A program made the position numbers and the translations under genes. Positions 35,777-45,253 of a stretch of DNA of 64,000 nt are shown piece by piece. Positions within the stretch are counted from its first letter, which is position 1. Every line of letters starts with the position of its first letter. Location of the stretch: contig NZ_QAJP01000004.1 of assembly GCF_003852535.1 (NCBI RefSeq), positions 978,719 to 1,042,718 of the forward strand. Direction: 5' to 3'. This DNA is from Herminiimonas sp. KBW02. GTDB lineage: Bacteria; Pseudomonadota; Gammaproteobacteria; Burkholderiales; Burkholderiaceae_D. The notes beneath the pieces were generated by a model. That model ran no database searches, had not been told where the DNA came from, and saw only the letters and a program-made list of their open reading frames with translations.

Positions 35777-35984
35777 AATTAAATGCGCTTCCTAACGCCA
35801 TAAAAGACACAATTGAGCGGTTTTGGGGGCGAGTGAGGGGGTGGTGGCTATTTTTTGACAAATGCGCCCCTTGAGTGGTTATAGTCGATTTTTTGAGGGT
35901 GCGTGCATTTCTGCACTAGTTGAGAGTCGCGATTTTCGCATTCGGAATGAACGTCGCTACCTACTATAGCGCCCTGATACAGTG

Positions 35985-36917
35985 TTACGAAACGCTCGAA
36001 AGCAGATGGTTTCTAAAAGGATCTGCTGCATCTACGTACCTAGCGGCAGACTGCACATCTTTCCATCCAACGTACGACATCAATGTTTTGATATCCCATC
36101 CGCTGGAAATAGCCCAATTTGCAAATCCTCTACGCAAAGAGTGACTGCTGTAGAGTTCGCTTGATACAACGCCGTTCTCAGACAAGATTGAACGTAGAAG
36201 CGGTCCTATGCTATCGACATGCATGCCCCGCTCACCTACATGCCCCCACCGATCAATGGCTCGAAAAACAGGTCCCTCTTCTAGTTGGGCCGCATTTTGC
36301 CAATCTTGGTAGGCACTCACAGGGCATAACTTAGCCAGCGCGGGCACCTTAAATGGCGTTCCGCGATATTGCCGATCTCCTTTCGTGTGTGGAAGATAGC
36401 AAATCATGCCTTCTCCTGGCGTCACGCTAATGCTCTCAACCGCGAGCCTGGTCAGCTCATCAGCACGAAATCCGCGCCAAAATCCGATGAGCAAAAGTGC
36501 ATGATTTCGTTTAAGGCGGAGAGACAGTGGCCGGTCCCCCATTTCTTGAGCTTGAGCAGCGGCAGTACTCAGGGATATTGCTACTTGCTCTACCTCTGCT
36601 AGCAAAAGAGGCTTTGCTTGTTTTTCCTGCAATGGATGCGACGCACGGATACCGCGAAACACATTCCGCACGATCGGCGCTTTCGTTGGATCTGGAAAGC
36701 CCTGGTTGATGTGCCACTGGCCTAGTGCCGCCAAACGCTGGCGCAACGTATTTGCCGATAGTAATTCGGCATGGTCCGCAAGATAACGCGCCACACTGTT
36801 CGCAGTTGCAGGTAAAAAACCGCCCCACTCTACCTCGAAGTGTCGAACGGCTGCCTGATAACTTTTACGCGTGTTCTCGCGCGTGGCAGCATAGAGATAG
36901 TGATCAACGTTGTTCAT
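35985..36917 (-). CDS. Tyrosine recombinase / integrase
   Basis: 310 residues. The N-terminal SAM-like core-binding domain starts with YAATRENTRKSYQAAVRHFE. The catalytic domain shows GFWRGFRADELTRLAVESIS with the first arginine, a lysine in the beta-hairpin, SSHSLRRGFANW with the HxxR box, and GWKDVQSAARYVDAAD where tryptophan replaces the second histidine and the tyrosine nucleophile follows. All key residues are present, so it should be active. It likely moves this island or a part of it. A GTG at 36920 is an alternative start. Confidence 0.9.
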   Translation of the reverse strand: MNNVDHYLYAATRENTRKSYQAAVRHFEVEWGGFLPATANSVARYLADHAELLSANTLRQRLAALGQWHINQGFPDPTKAPIVRNVFRGIRASHPLQEKQAKPLLLAEVEQVAISLSTAAAQAQEMGDRPLSLRLKRNHALLLIGFWRGFRADELTRLAVESISVTPGEGMICYLPHTKGDRQYRGTPFKVPALAKLCPVSAYQDWQNAAQLEEGPVFRAIDRWGHVGERGMHVDSIGPLLRSILSENGVVSSELYSSHSLRRGFANWAISSGWDIKTLMSYVGWKDVQSAARYVDAADPFRNHLLSSVS

Positions 36918-36991
36918 CACGATAGCTTAGCCGAAAAACTCAGCTAATACTTCCCGGAATTGGCTATCGCGCGGTCGTCAGTGGGCCATTC

Positions 36992-38104
36992 TTAATATGG
37001 ATTGTTTCGACTATATTTCTCAATTAAATCCAGCCGATGCCTCTGGGCCGCATCTTCTCCGAGTTGTTGGACTTGGCAGCGAAATAGTGGCGCGAATGCA
37101 AGCATTAACGCGGCATAACAAGTCACGGCCAATGAAAGAGTTATCGTCGATAGCAATCGTACTTCCCAAAACATGCCTGTAATCACCGACAACATTAGAG
37201 CGATAGCAAATCCATAGAAAATCGTGAGCAACGACGGTCTTAGGCCTTTTTCAAAATCCATTAACGACGCTGGAATGATCGTCTCGTCGGCCAACTGCCG
37301 ATACTGAACTGGTTGCATATCAATGTCGTTAAATCTGCTGTCGGCCGAGTATGCTTTACGGTCGAATGCTTCAAATATCCGCTCCAAAGATGGATAAGAT
37401 TCTGGCCAAACTTTTTCTACCTTGACGCCATATGGCTCCAGAATTATTCGAGTTAACTCAGGACTAGCCAGGCGTTGCACGTAACGATCATCGAGAATGG
37501 CAAACGTTGCTCTGTCAAGATAAATAAGACGAATTCGTTTTGCGTCCGGGTAGTCTTGATCGCTTACCAATGCAGGGATTGGTAAATCGAGTTTCCGAAA
37601 TAATGCGACCCGATTTTTGCCCTCTGCAGCCAAGACCAGACCCAACTTCGGGATAAGGGTATAACTGGCGGCGTGTGAACTTTTCTCTTCCACGAGTGCA
37701 TTGAATGATGCCCTTACCACCGCATCGTTGTGTTCTTTTGTTTCGCTCTCTGGTGTCCATTTCCAGCTTTCCCCAATTGTTATTTCCGGAGAAACCAGCG
37801 CCTTGTAATCCGCAGATTCTTTGCTGCGCTCCCGTGGTGAGCGAAAGAATGGCAACAAGGCATGCACATAACTGTATGCGTCTATCGTTCCATAAGAATA
37901 ATGGGATCCCATCACTTGGCCAACTACAGCGGAGCCTCCTCTTTCTTTGGTGAGGAGATCTAGTAGGGATTTCGTTTTAACAAGTTGCCTTACACCCTGC
38001 CCTAGCACAGTTTCGGAAGGGGTTAGTTGAATGAGCTCATCCGCGAAGGTGCCAAATTCCGGAAGCAGGTCTTGAGGCAAAGTAAATGTGTTTGGAGCTT
38101 GCAT
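36992..38104 (-). CDS. Hypothetical protein with C-terminal membrane hairpin
   Basis: About 370 residues from the ATG at 38104 (AAGG upstream); a TTG start lies at 38137. No family is recognised with confidence. The middle contains LVLAAEGKNRVALFRKLDLP, which recalls the GxxR-type motif of ParB/sulfiredoxin-like domains but is too short to rely on. Two hydrophobic segments near the C-terminus (LLTIFYGFAIALMLSVITGM and LLSTITLSLAVTCYAALML) form a membrane hairpin. It sits between the recombinase and a divergent KfrA-like gene, a place typical of island accessory genes. Confidence 0.6.
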   Translation of the reverse strand: MQAPNTFTLPQDLLPEFGTFADELIQLTPSETVLGQGVRQLVKTKSLLDLLTKERGGSAVVGQVMGSHYSYGTIDAYSYVHALLPFFRSPRERSKESADYKALVSPEITIGESWKWTPESETKEHNDAVVRASFNALVEEKSSHAASYTLIPKLGLVLAAEGKNRVALFRKLDLPIPALVSDQDYPDAKRIRLIYLDRATFAILDDRYVQRLASPELTRIILEPYGVKVEKVWPESYPSLERIFEAFDRKAYSADSRFNDIDMQPVQYRQLADETIIPASLMDFEKGLRPSLLTIFYGFAIALMLSVITGMFWEVRLLSTITLSLAVTCYAALMLAFAPLFRCQVQQLGEDAAQRHRLDLIEKYSRNNPY

Positions 38105-38300
38105 TGTCAGCCTTAAAGAAAGCCGGGTGGTCGCCAATTCACATGAGATCCCGGTACTAGTTAATCAGGAAGTAACCGGTCCATTACACTTCAATTATTG
38201 CCGCACGACAACTAAAATCAATATCACATCGGATAACTTAATATTACCCAATCTTAATTTAATCTTGAATGAGTGAAATATAAGGGTTAAATTAGTATGT

Positions 38301-38320
38301 AATTACGTATTACGTAATAC
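38301..38320. promoter_or_regulatory. Palindromic operator candidate upstream of the KfrA-like gene
   Basis: GTATTACGTAATAC (38307-38320) is a perfect 14-bp palindrome, overlapping a second TTACGTA unit in direct repeat 7 bp earlier. It lies 27 bp before the ATG of a DNA-binding gene and within the divergent promoter region, so autoregulation is a natural inference. Confidence 0.55.
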
Positions 38321-38347
38321 ATTATCTTATTTGTAAATGGGAAAATT

Positions 38348-39364
38348 ATGGCGCGCTCAGGATTGTTAAAATCGGATGTAAAAAAAGCCCGAGATTCATT
38401 ATTGGCTCAGCAAATCAATCCCTCTGTCGATGCGGTAAGAGTCGCTCTTGGCAATACTGGATCTAAGACAACCATCCATAAATATCTCAAAGAGTTAGAT
38501 GATGCAGCTGACCGCCCTGCTCCGTCGATAAGTGAATCTCTATTGGATATCGTGAATCGTTTGGCGGCTCAATTGCAGACCGAAGCCGACTCCAAAATTG
38601 AAGAGATTCTTACGCAGAGTGACGAGAAAAATCGCGAGCACATCACCGCAATTTCTGAGCTTCAAAACACGGTTGCTGCCCTGCGTAACCAAATTGGCCA
38701 ACTTGAGGCTGATCTGTTCCAGGAGCAAACATCAAAATCTGAGATGCTAGAGCTCCTCCAAGAAGAGAAGCTTGTTCGACGCGCAGCGGATCAACAGGTT
38801 ATAAATCTTAAGGAACGCTTACTAGAAAACGAGTCATATCGCGCTTCATTAGAAGAAAAGCATCGTCACTCGCGCGAGGCGTTGGAGCATTATCGCCAAT
38901 CGATGAAGGAGCAGCGAGATCAGGATCAACGCCGTCATGAACACCAAGTTCAACAATTGCAGGCTGAAATGCGCCAGTTGCAGCAAAGTATGATCGTCAA
39001 ACAGGATGAGGTCACTCGGCTTAATCAAGAAGGCGCGAGACTAGTAACCGACTTGTCGCACGCGCAGAAATCTATTTACGAGCTCAAAAATCAAGAAAGA
39101 GAGGCCGGGCAAAAATTAGAAAAATGGCACGAAGCTCTACAACGAAACGCGCTGCTTGAACTTCAGATTGGCGAAAAAGACGTGCGTATAGAAGAGCTTG
39201 TAAAGCAAGTATTCGACACATTACTGCAGACAAATGAAATGGGCAAAGAGGCACATCGCTTAGAGTTGGCCCTGGCCGCATCCAACGCGGCGCTCGCAGC
39301 TCAGGAAAAAGTCCATGAACAGATCAGAAAGCACTGGACGCAGCAATCCACAGTTGAAAAATAA
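38348..39364 (+). CDS. KfrA-like DNA-binding coiled-coil protein
   Basis: 338 residues. The first 60 or so form the KfrA N-terminal DNA-binding domain (MARSGLLKSDVKKARDSLLA, then GNTGSKTTIHKYLKELDDAA). The rest, to about residue 330, is one long charged coiled coil rich in Gln, Glu and Lys. Plasmid KfrA proteins are autoregulated DNA-binding scaffolds linked to plasmid maintenance; chromosomal relatives ride on integrative islands next to tyrosine recombinases, as here. A palindrome just upstream fits self-repression. Confidence 0.85.
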   Translation: MARSGLLKSDVKKARDSLLAQQINPSVDAVRVALGNTGSKTTIHKYLKELDDAADRPAPSISESLLDIVNRLAAQLQTEADSKIEEILTQSDEKNREHITAISELQNTVAALRNQIGQLEADLFQEQTSKSEMLELLQEEKLVRRAADQQVINLKERLLENESYRASLEEKHRHSREALEHYRQSMKEQRDQDQRRHEHQVQQLQAEMRQLQQSMIVKQDEVTRLNQEGARLVTDLSHAQKSIYELKNQEREAGQKLEKWHEALQRNALLELQIGEKDVRIEELVKQVFDTLLQTNEMGKEAHRLELALAASNAALAAQEKVHEQIRKHWTQQSTVEK

Positions 39365-39475
39365 GTCCAGCTCTTATGTACGCCTTTTCAGGATCAATAC
39401 TTGGATGATGATAAGGCGAAAGTGGTAAATCCATTTTTACACTTGTTGCTTTTCCTTTCTTTCCATGTAAAAGCA

Positions 39476-39510
39476 TACTGGATTAAGCAATGGCTAAGCC
39501 CAATCCAGTA
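39476..39510. repeat. 9-bp inverted repeat
   Basis: TACTGGATT (39476-39484) and AATCCAGTA (39502-39510) are perfect inverted repeats with a 17-base loop, in the 271-bp gap between the KfrA-like gene and the pbr locus. No T run follows, so it is not a clear terminator. Confidence 0.5.
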
Positions 39511-39635
39511 CAGGATGCAGAATTTGGAGGCGCTGTATTAGCCCGATAGAATCGGTCAAATAATCTGGAGATAAGAACAGAAATCTGACGTGACCCTATC
39601 TTATAAAAGGTATTAATCACGGCGGTCTTAGTCTT

Positions 39636-41564
39636 CTACGTTTTAGCTGACCGAATGTTGTAAACAACGCTCGCGATAATAATTGCCACTATCAATGTTT
39701 GCGCAACGACCGTTTGCATAGTTGGAAAAATTCCGAGCAGTTCTATTTGTGGAAACGGGAGTGGGGAAATCTCGAAAACACCAACCTTCTGCAATGCTGC
39801 CACTCCTTTGCCAACCATAACGAAGGCCAGTATTGCCACTAGTGCTGAGCTGGCAGCAAAGAATTTCCCGATAGGAAGACGAGCTGAAGTGCGAAGCAAA
39901 ACAAATGCAACCACAGTCAATATCAGAATTGCTGCGCCCATACCGAGCAACATATAAATACCATTTCCACCGGTCCAAAGTGCCGCATAGAAAAGGACTG
40001 TTTCAAAAACTTCGCGATAAACTGTTACAAAGGATAAGAGGAAAAGCATCATCGCTGAGCGACGATTGAGTGCCGAGGATAGTTTTTCTTTCACGTATGC
40101 TTGCCAACGTCCCGCCATGCTTTTCTGATGCATCCAAATCCCGACTCCAAGAAGAACAACCGCGGCGAATATTGCCGAGAACCCTTCCGTCATCTCGCGA
40201 CTTGCGCCGCTTAAATCAACCAGGTAAGTCGCCACAGCCCAAGTGACGGCGCCACCGGCTAATGCCACAATCCAACCAGCATGGACGTATACCAGCACAT
40301 CACGTCGATCTGCCTTTTTCAAAAATGCGACCATCGCGACGACAACCAGCAGTGCTTCCAAACCTTCGCGTAAAAGAATGGTGAAGGCGCCAAGGAATGT
40401 TGCAAGCGGATCATCTGTAGCGGTGGCTAATGCGTCTTGCGCTTGGGTCAGCTTTACTTGCAGTTGCTGTTCCGCGTTTTTTGCTTCGTCAAGTTGACCA
40501 CGATTCACAATTGCGCGGAACGCACCCATGCCCTTTTCCAAATCATTGAACAGCTCTTTATTTTTAGCAGCGAGCGCCGGCTCAGCAATTTCAAAGCCAT
40601 CCAGATAGGCAGAAAGAGCCAGTCGAGATGCGTTTGCTTTGTCGCCCGCTTGCAATGCTTGAACGCTCTCTGACAAGCGCTTCTTCGCCAATGCAAGACT
40701 GTCCTCGTTAGAGGCCATCAATTGGTCTGGCTCGCTGCGGAGATGCGCCAAGATTGGACGTGCGTTTGATGCTATCTGCTTTTCCAAACCTGTTTCAGTG
40801 GCTTGCGTTAGGGCGTTGATATTTGGTACCGCATTGTGGAGCGATTTGTTTTCCGTCCATGCTTTCTTACCAGCCGCACGATCAGCATCGGTATAAGACA
40901 TGGTGGATGCAAAAAAGGCGATAGCCCAACGATCATCTTCAGACAGTTGAGCGAAACTTGGCATAGAGGTGCCAGCAACACCGTGGGAAATAATCTGCTG
41001 CAGCGAAAAGACACTTCGCTCTTTAGCACGTTCTTTGTCCGACAAAGCGATCGGAGGAGGATTCAAACTTTTAGCAAGCGGACCGTCACCGTTTCCTGAA
41101 GCACCATGGCACGAAGCGCAATTTGCTTGATACAGTGCTCCGCCTTTTTTGAGATCGGGTACCTGTGTTGGTGAAAGTGGCACTGGATAGACTTTGAGCA
41201 CTTCTGCTGCCAAAGCTCTCGAGTAGTTACCCACCTCTTCAGGAGGCGCTTTGGCAGCAATCATGCTTTGAAGCTTGCCTGCTTGTGCCACCAATTTCGC
41301 GCTAGCGTCTGTTTTTGGTAGCTCGGACAATTGCTTTTCTGCGTTCGCAGAGAATTCCTGCATCTCGCCATATTCGTCTTTGCTAACCACTACGCCATTC
41401 TGTACCGCTGCGCCGTAATCAACTGCCAAGTAATCCAGCACTTGCCATATTTGCTTTACCTTTTCTTGAGTCACCGTATCTTGGGCATTAGCAGAAATAA
41501 CGCTGGTTGAAAGAGCCAAGAAAACGGCAGTAATGAAAAGGCTAAACTTTGAACGGATATGCAT
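39636..41564 (-). CDS. pbrT: Cytochrome c / FTR1-family permease fusion, PbrT-like metal uptake protein
   Basis: 642 residues. A signal peptide (about residues 1-27) is followed by a periplasmic part with a cytochrome c domain: the heme site CASCH at residues 149-153 and a methionine ligand in GTSMPSF. A helical linker then leads to the FTR1-type permease, whose two REXXE metal motifs are REGLE and REVFE within about seven membrane segments. FTR1 proteins import ferric iron; PbrT of lead operons is a member. The position beside pbrBC, pbrA and pbrR argues for a role in lead resistance. An iron function remains possible. Confidence 0.85.
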   Translation of the reverse strand: MHIRSKFSLFITAVFLALSTSVISANAQDTVTQEKVKQIWQVLDYLAVDYGAAVQNGVVVSKDEYGEMQEFSANAEKQLSELPKTDASAKLVAQAGKLQSMIAAKAPPEEVGNYSRALAAEVLKVYPVPLSPTQVPDLKKGGALYQANCASCHGASGNGDGPLAKSLNPPPIALSDKERAKERSVFSLQQIISHGVAGTSMPSFAQLSEDDRWAIAFFASTMSYTDADRAAGKKAWTENKSLHNAVPNINALTQATETGLEKQIASNARPILAHLRSEPDQLMASNEDSLALAKKRLSESVQALQAGDKANASRLALSAYLDGFEIAEPALAAKNKELFNDLEKGMGAFRAIVNRGQLDEAKNAEQQLQVKLTQAQDALATATDDPLATFLGAFTILLREGLEALLVVVAMVAFLKKADRRDVLVYVHAGWIVALAGGAVTWAVATYLVDLSGASREMTEGFSAIFAAVVLLGVGIWMHQKSMAGRWQAYVKEKLSSALNRRSAMMLFLLSFVTVYREVFETVLFYAALWTGGNGIYMLLGMGAAILILTVVAFVLLRTSARLPIGKFFAASSALVAILAFVMVGKGVAALQKVGVFEISPLPFPQIELLGIFPTMQTVVAQTLIVAIIIASVVYNIRSAKT

Positions 41565-41672
41565 GATGAATATAAAAATAAGAATTATTCACATTCTAAG
41601 ATTGAATCATTTGTATGAAAAGAACAGACGTAAATTTGTCGCATGACTGTATTGATTAACATCAAAACTGAC

Positions 41673-42767
41673 CTACGGTTTCAAATGCGTGTGACGCTCA
41701 GTTGCGCTTACGTTAGTTGCTTTGCCTTGGATTAGAGTGCTTATGATAAGTAAGGCCGCTCCTGACATAATGGCGACATCGGCAAAGTTGAAGGCAGGCC
41801 AGTGCGTGTTCTGCCAGTGGAAATCTAGGAAGTCTACGACCTGCCCCCGTAACAGACGATCAGCGACATTTCCAAGCGCCCCACCTAGAATTAAGCTGTA
41901 TCCCAGAGCTTCGAGGCGTGGTAACCCCTGTTTCAGCATGCGCATCAGCCAAGCCGAAACTGCCAAGCCAAGGAGGATGAAGAAGTAGCGTTGCCAACCG
42001 TCTGCGTTTGCCAGAAAGCTAAACGCAGCCCCCGGATTCAGCACATGAACAAAATTAAAAAATGGCGTTACTTCAACCTGTTCGCCATATGCATACGTGC
42101 GGACGATGATGAGCTTTGTGAGCTGGTCAGCTATGAAGGCACAAACCGCCACCGCATACCAGACTAAAAACAACTTGTGGCGAATCACCTGCCACGCGGG
42201 AGTGGTAAGCGATATTAGTTGTCCGGCTAGAACGACACTACCCAACCCTAGGCACCAGCCCGTCACCACATCAGCCGGAAAATGCATTCCTGCAGCGATG
42301 CGCGACCAGCCAACCAAAACAGCATAGAGCACCAAGCCGATGTGGCCGCGGCGGCCCACCAAAGGCCAAAGCACGCCGAGAACTAATGCCGAATAAGTGG
42401 CATGTCCGCTTGGCAGACTATAGTTTTGTTCCCGCTCACCGATAACACGTACCAATTCGCCAAGAACGACGGGCGGACGCGGGAAGTCAAATACCAGTTT
42501 TAATACAGTGGCGGCCAGCAAGCCCAACAGGAAGGCAATAATAAAACCAATGAGCCGCTGCCAAACTGCGTCCGCGCGACCTGGATCGGTTACTTCTTTC
42601 GACCACCACCACAGCCCTGCCAGTAGCAAAGGAGCTGTCCAATAACTTCCGAAGAAGCTAAAGAACGACACCAACGGCGCAAGTGAGGCAGGTGTTCCAG
42701 TGTTAACCGCTTGGAACAACGTAACGTTAAAACCATACCAGTCATAAAGAACGAATTTCCAATTCAT
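41673..42767 (-). CDS. Fused PAP2 phosphatase and signal peptidase II (PbrBC)
   Basis: 364 residues in two membrane modules. The N-terminal PAP2-type undecaprenyl diphosphatase shows KLVFDFPRPP, PSGHATYS and SRIAAGMHFPADV, the three phosphatase motifs. The C-terminal part is signal peptidase II-like, with ADQLTKLII, GGALGNVADRLLRG and FNFADVAI carrying the two catalytic aspartates. In the Cupriavidus lead operon pbrB supplies phosphate to precipitate exported lead in the periplasm, and pbrC is a peptidase needed for other components. Here both are one protein. The start overlaps the pbrA stop (ATGA), so translation is probably coupled. Confidence 0.9.
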   Translation of the reverse strand: MNWKFVLYDWYGFNVTLFQAVNTGTPASLAPLVSFFSFFGSYWTAPLLLAGLWWWSKEVTDPGRADAVWQRLIGFIIAFLLGLLAATVLKLVFDFPRPPVVLGELVRVIGEREQNYSLPSGHATYSALVLGVLWPLVGRRGHIGLVLYAVLVGWSRIAAGMHFPADVVTGWCLGLGSVVLAGQLISLTTPAWQVIRHKLFLVWYAVAVCAFIADQLTKLIIVRTYAYGEQVEVTPFFNFVHVLNPGAAFSFLANADGWQRYFFILLGLAVSAWLMRMLKQGLPRLEALGYSLILGGALGNVADRLLRGQVVDFLDFHWQNTHWPAFNFADVAIMSGAALLIISTLIQGKATNVSATERHTHLKP

Positions 42768-45169
42768 TTACGTAACAATCTCAAACCGTTGCCCACGACA
42801 AGCAAACTAGCGCCCATATCGGCAAACACCGCCATCCACATGGTCGCGTTGCCAGTGAAGGTAAGCACCAGAAACACCGCTTTAATGCCAAGGGCCAGTA
42901 CGATGTTTTGCATCAGAACCCGAGCCGTCGCACGTGACAGCCGCACGAATGTCGGAATCTTGCGCAGGTCGTCATCCATGAGAGCCACGTCGGCCGTCTC
43001 AATAGCTGTATCGGTCCCTGCGGCACCCATGGCAAATCCGATGTCAGCGCGTGCCAGCGCGGGGGCATCGTTGATCCCGTCACCTACCATGCCGACTTTA
43101 CCTATCTTCGCCAACTGTTCTACCTCGCGCAGCTTGTCTTCAGGTAGCAAATTACCATGTGCACGATCAATGCCGGCTTGGGTGGCAATCGCCTGTGCCG
43201 TGTGTGTGTTATCGCCTGTCAGCATCATGGTGCTAATGCCAAGTGCATGCAAATCGGCTATTGCGCTTCTGCTACTTTCTTTGATGGTGTCAGCTACCGC
43301 GATGAGAGCCCGCGCACCTTTTGGCCCGACCAGTATTACTACTGTTTTACCTTCACTCTCCAGTGCATCGAGACGGCTCTCCAATTCAGGGGTGCAATGC
43401 CCTAACTCTTCGAGCATTCGATGGTTACCAAGGTGATAGACGATACCGTCAATGCTGCCGCGAACACCACGACCAGGTAGTGCAGCGAATTCGACAACCT
43501 CATGAAGCGCAACGACGTCGTCTTTCGCGGCTTGCGTGAGGGCTTTAGAAACGGGGTGGTCAGAACGCGATGCGAGACTGGCGGCAATCCGACGACTGTC
43601 GGCAGGCAACTCATCGCCCCACGCTACAAAATCGGTTTGCGCAGGTTTACCATGCGTGATCGTGCCGGTCTTATCCAGTGCAAGCCAGCGAAGTTTGCGC
43701 CCCTCTTCCAGATACACACCACCCTTGATGAGGATACCTTGACGTGCGGCAGAGGCAAGACCACTGACGATACTAACTGGGGTTGAAATCACCAATGCAC
43801 ATGGGCAAGCAACGACCAACAAAACCAGCGAACGGTAAATCCAGTCAAGCCATGCAGCGCCCATGAATAGCGGAGGAATCAGGGCAACCGCGACCGCCAC
43901 ACCAAACACGGATGGCGTGTACCAACGCGCAAACTGATCAACGAAACGTTGGGTCGGTGCGCGGCTACCTTGCGCAGCTTCTACCGCGTGAATAATGCGA
44001 GCCAATGTGGAATCGGTGGCCACAGCTGTAACCCGATACTCGAATGAACCGGATTCGTTGATAGTGGCTGCGAACACCTGATCTCCAGGGGCTTTTTCAA
44101 CTGGAAGACTTTCGCCGGTGATTGGTGCTTGGTTGATCGTAGAACGCCCCTCCAACACTTCCCCATCGAGTGCAATACGTTCACCTGGCTTGACCCTAAC
44201 CCTGCTACCAATGACCACCTTTTTCGCAGCCTCTTCGCGCCAGGAACCATCCGGTTGTTGCACCATTGCTTGCTCTGGTGCCAGATCAAGCAGGCCGCGA
44301 ATTGCGTTGCGTGCTCGGTCCAACGATTTAGCTTCAATTAACTCGGCCAAGGTAAACAGCACCATCACCATTGCCGCTTCCGGCCAGTGCCCTATCAGCA
44401 TCGCCCCCGTGACCGCTATAGACATCAAGGCATTCATGTTTAGGTTGCGGTTTTTGAGCGCAATCCAGCCCTTTTTATAAGTCGAAAGTCCGCCGGTCAA
44501 GATGGCGACAAGCGCAAGGACGACGACTGCCCAATGGTTGCCGCTGTGATACCAGTAGACTGCTTCTGCAGACATGGCAGCGACCAAAGAAATGCCAAGT
44601 GGCCACCATTTCGTCGGCGTGTCTGTGATACCTGCTGGCGAAGAAGCGACAATCTGCGTATCGAGCACTTGCGCCTCAAAATCCAGTGATTTCAGCGCAG
44701 ATAATACTTCTGGTAAGGTTTGCGCAGTATGAGTCACCAACAAAGTGCGCTGCATCAAGTTGAAATCGAGATTTGTCACCCCAATCACCGTTGTAAGCTT
44801 TTTGCGGATCAGCGCTTCTTCCGTTGGACAGTCCATCTTGGCGATGACCAATTTGGTAGTCTGTTCCCCAAAAGCTTTATTCATAAGTACGGCTTGCATG
44901 CCTATGGCTTTCAAGGCTTGCTCAACCGGGGCCAGCGAAGGCAATTCATGCCGCACGGACAAGGTGCGCTGCATTAGATTGAAATCAAGATCGAGCACGC
45001 CCGGCATCACAGCCAGCTTAGCCCTGATCAACGCTTCTTCCGTGGGGCAATCCATGTTCTCGATGCGGTAGACGGCTTGAGCCTGCCCATCCGTCAATTC
45101 AACTTGCTCGGTGGGCTGACTGATTGGCGTGGTCGAACAGCCGCATCCCTTTGAACCGCAATCACTCAT
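42764..45169 (-). CDS. pbrA: Lead/cadmium/zinc-exporting P-type ATPase, PbrA-like
   Basis: Inner membrane P1B-type ATPase of 801 residues that pumps soft divalent metals from the cytoplasm to the periplasm. The N-terminus has a cysteine cluster (SDCGSKGCGCS) and two heavy-metal-associated domains, each with the MDCPTEE motif (the first at residues 39-45). The metal-binding VACPCALV of TM6 and the phosphorylation site DKTGTITHGKP are intact, as is the GDGINDAPAL hinge. The MDCPTEE form with neighbouring pbrBC and pbrR supports lead specificity beyond that of CadA/ZntA. It is driven by a MerR-type promoter. Confidence 0.93.
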   Translation of the reverse strand: MSDCGSKGCGCSTTPISQPTEQVELTDGQAQAVYRIENMDCPTEEALIRAKLAVMPGVLDLDFNLMQRTLSVRHELPSLAPVEQALKAIGMQAVLMNKAFGEQTTKLVIAKMDCPTEEALIRKKLTTVIGVTNLDFNLMQRTLLVTHTAQTLPEVLSALKSLDFEAQVLDTQIVASSPAGITDTPTKWWPLGISLVAAMSAEAVYWYHSGNHWAVVVLALVAILTGGLSTYKKGWIALKNRNLNMNALMSIAVTGAMLIGHWPEAAMVMVLFTLAELIEAKSLDRARNAIRGLLDLAPEQAMVQQPDGSWREEAAKKVVIGSRVRVKPGERIALDGEVLEGRSTINQAPITGESLPVEKAPGDQVFAATINESGSFEYRVTAVATDSTLARIIHAVEAAQGSRAPTQRFVDQFARWYTPSVFGVAVAVALIPPLFMGAAWLDWIYRSLVLLVVACPCALVISTPVSIVSGLASAARQGILIKGGVYLEEGRKLRWLALDKTGTITHGKPAQTDFVAWGDELPADSRRIAASLASRSDHPVSKALTQAAKDDVVALHEVVEFAALPGRGVRGSIDGIVYHLGNHRMLEELGHCTPELESRLDALESEGKTVVILVGPKGARALIAVADTIKESSRSAIADLHALGISTMMLTGDNTHTAQAIATQAGIDRAHGNLLPEDKLREVEQLAKIGKVGMVGDGINDAPALARADIGFAMGAAGTDTAIETADVALMDDDLRKIPTFVRLSRATARVLMQNIVLALGIKAVFLVLTFTGNATMWMAVFADMGASLLVVGNGLRLLRK

Positions 45170-45202
45170 AGCAATTCCTTAATGTAGATTTCCGTATTGC
45201 TT

Positions 45203-45233
45203 ATTAAAGACCCTATAGCTACTATAGAGTCAA
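45203..45233 (-). promoter_or_regulatory. MerR-family promoter/operator of pbrA
   Basis: On the minus strand the -35 box TTGACT (45233-45228) and the -10 box TTTAAT (45208-45203) are separated by 19 bp, the lengthened spacer characteristic of MerR-controlled promoters. The spacer holds the dyad CTATAGTAGCTATAGGG, the expected PbrR binding site. It lies between the divergent pbrA and pbrR genes. Confidence 0.85.
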
Positions 45234-45253
45234 GCAATATATAAGGATGAACC

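Larger units (their letters stand above)
35386..35984. other. About 600-bp non-coding stretch between CBASS operon and recombinase gene
   Basis: No gene is supported. It must hold the promoter of the CBASS operon near its left end. It contains two hairpins listed separately (35666-35707 and 35751-35776), a short GTGCA/TGCAC hairpin near 35902-35915, and a G-rich stretch around 35821-35847. As the region just beyond the 3' end of a tyrosine recombinase gene, it is a candidate place for the element's attachment site, but no repeat partner was found. Confidence 0.5.

Noticed and set aside
36992-38104. ParB-family partition protein
   Set aside because: Only a short stretch resembles the ParB motif; no helix-turn-helix domain and no ParA gene, and the C-terminus is a membrane hairpin.
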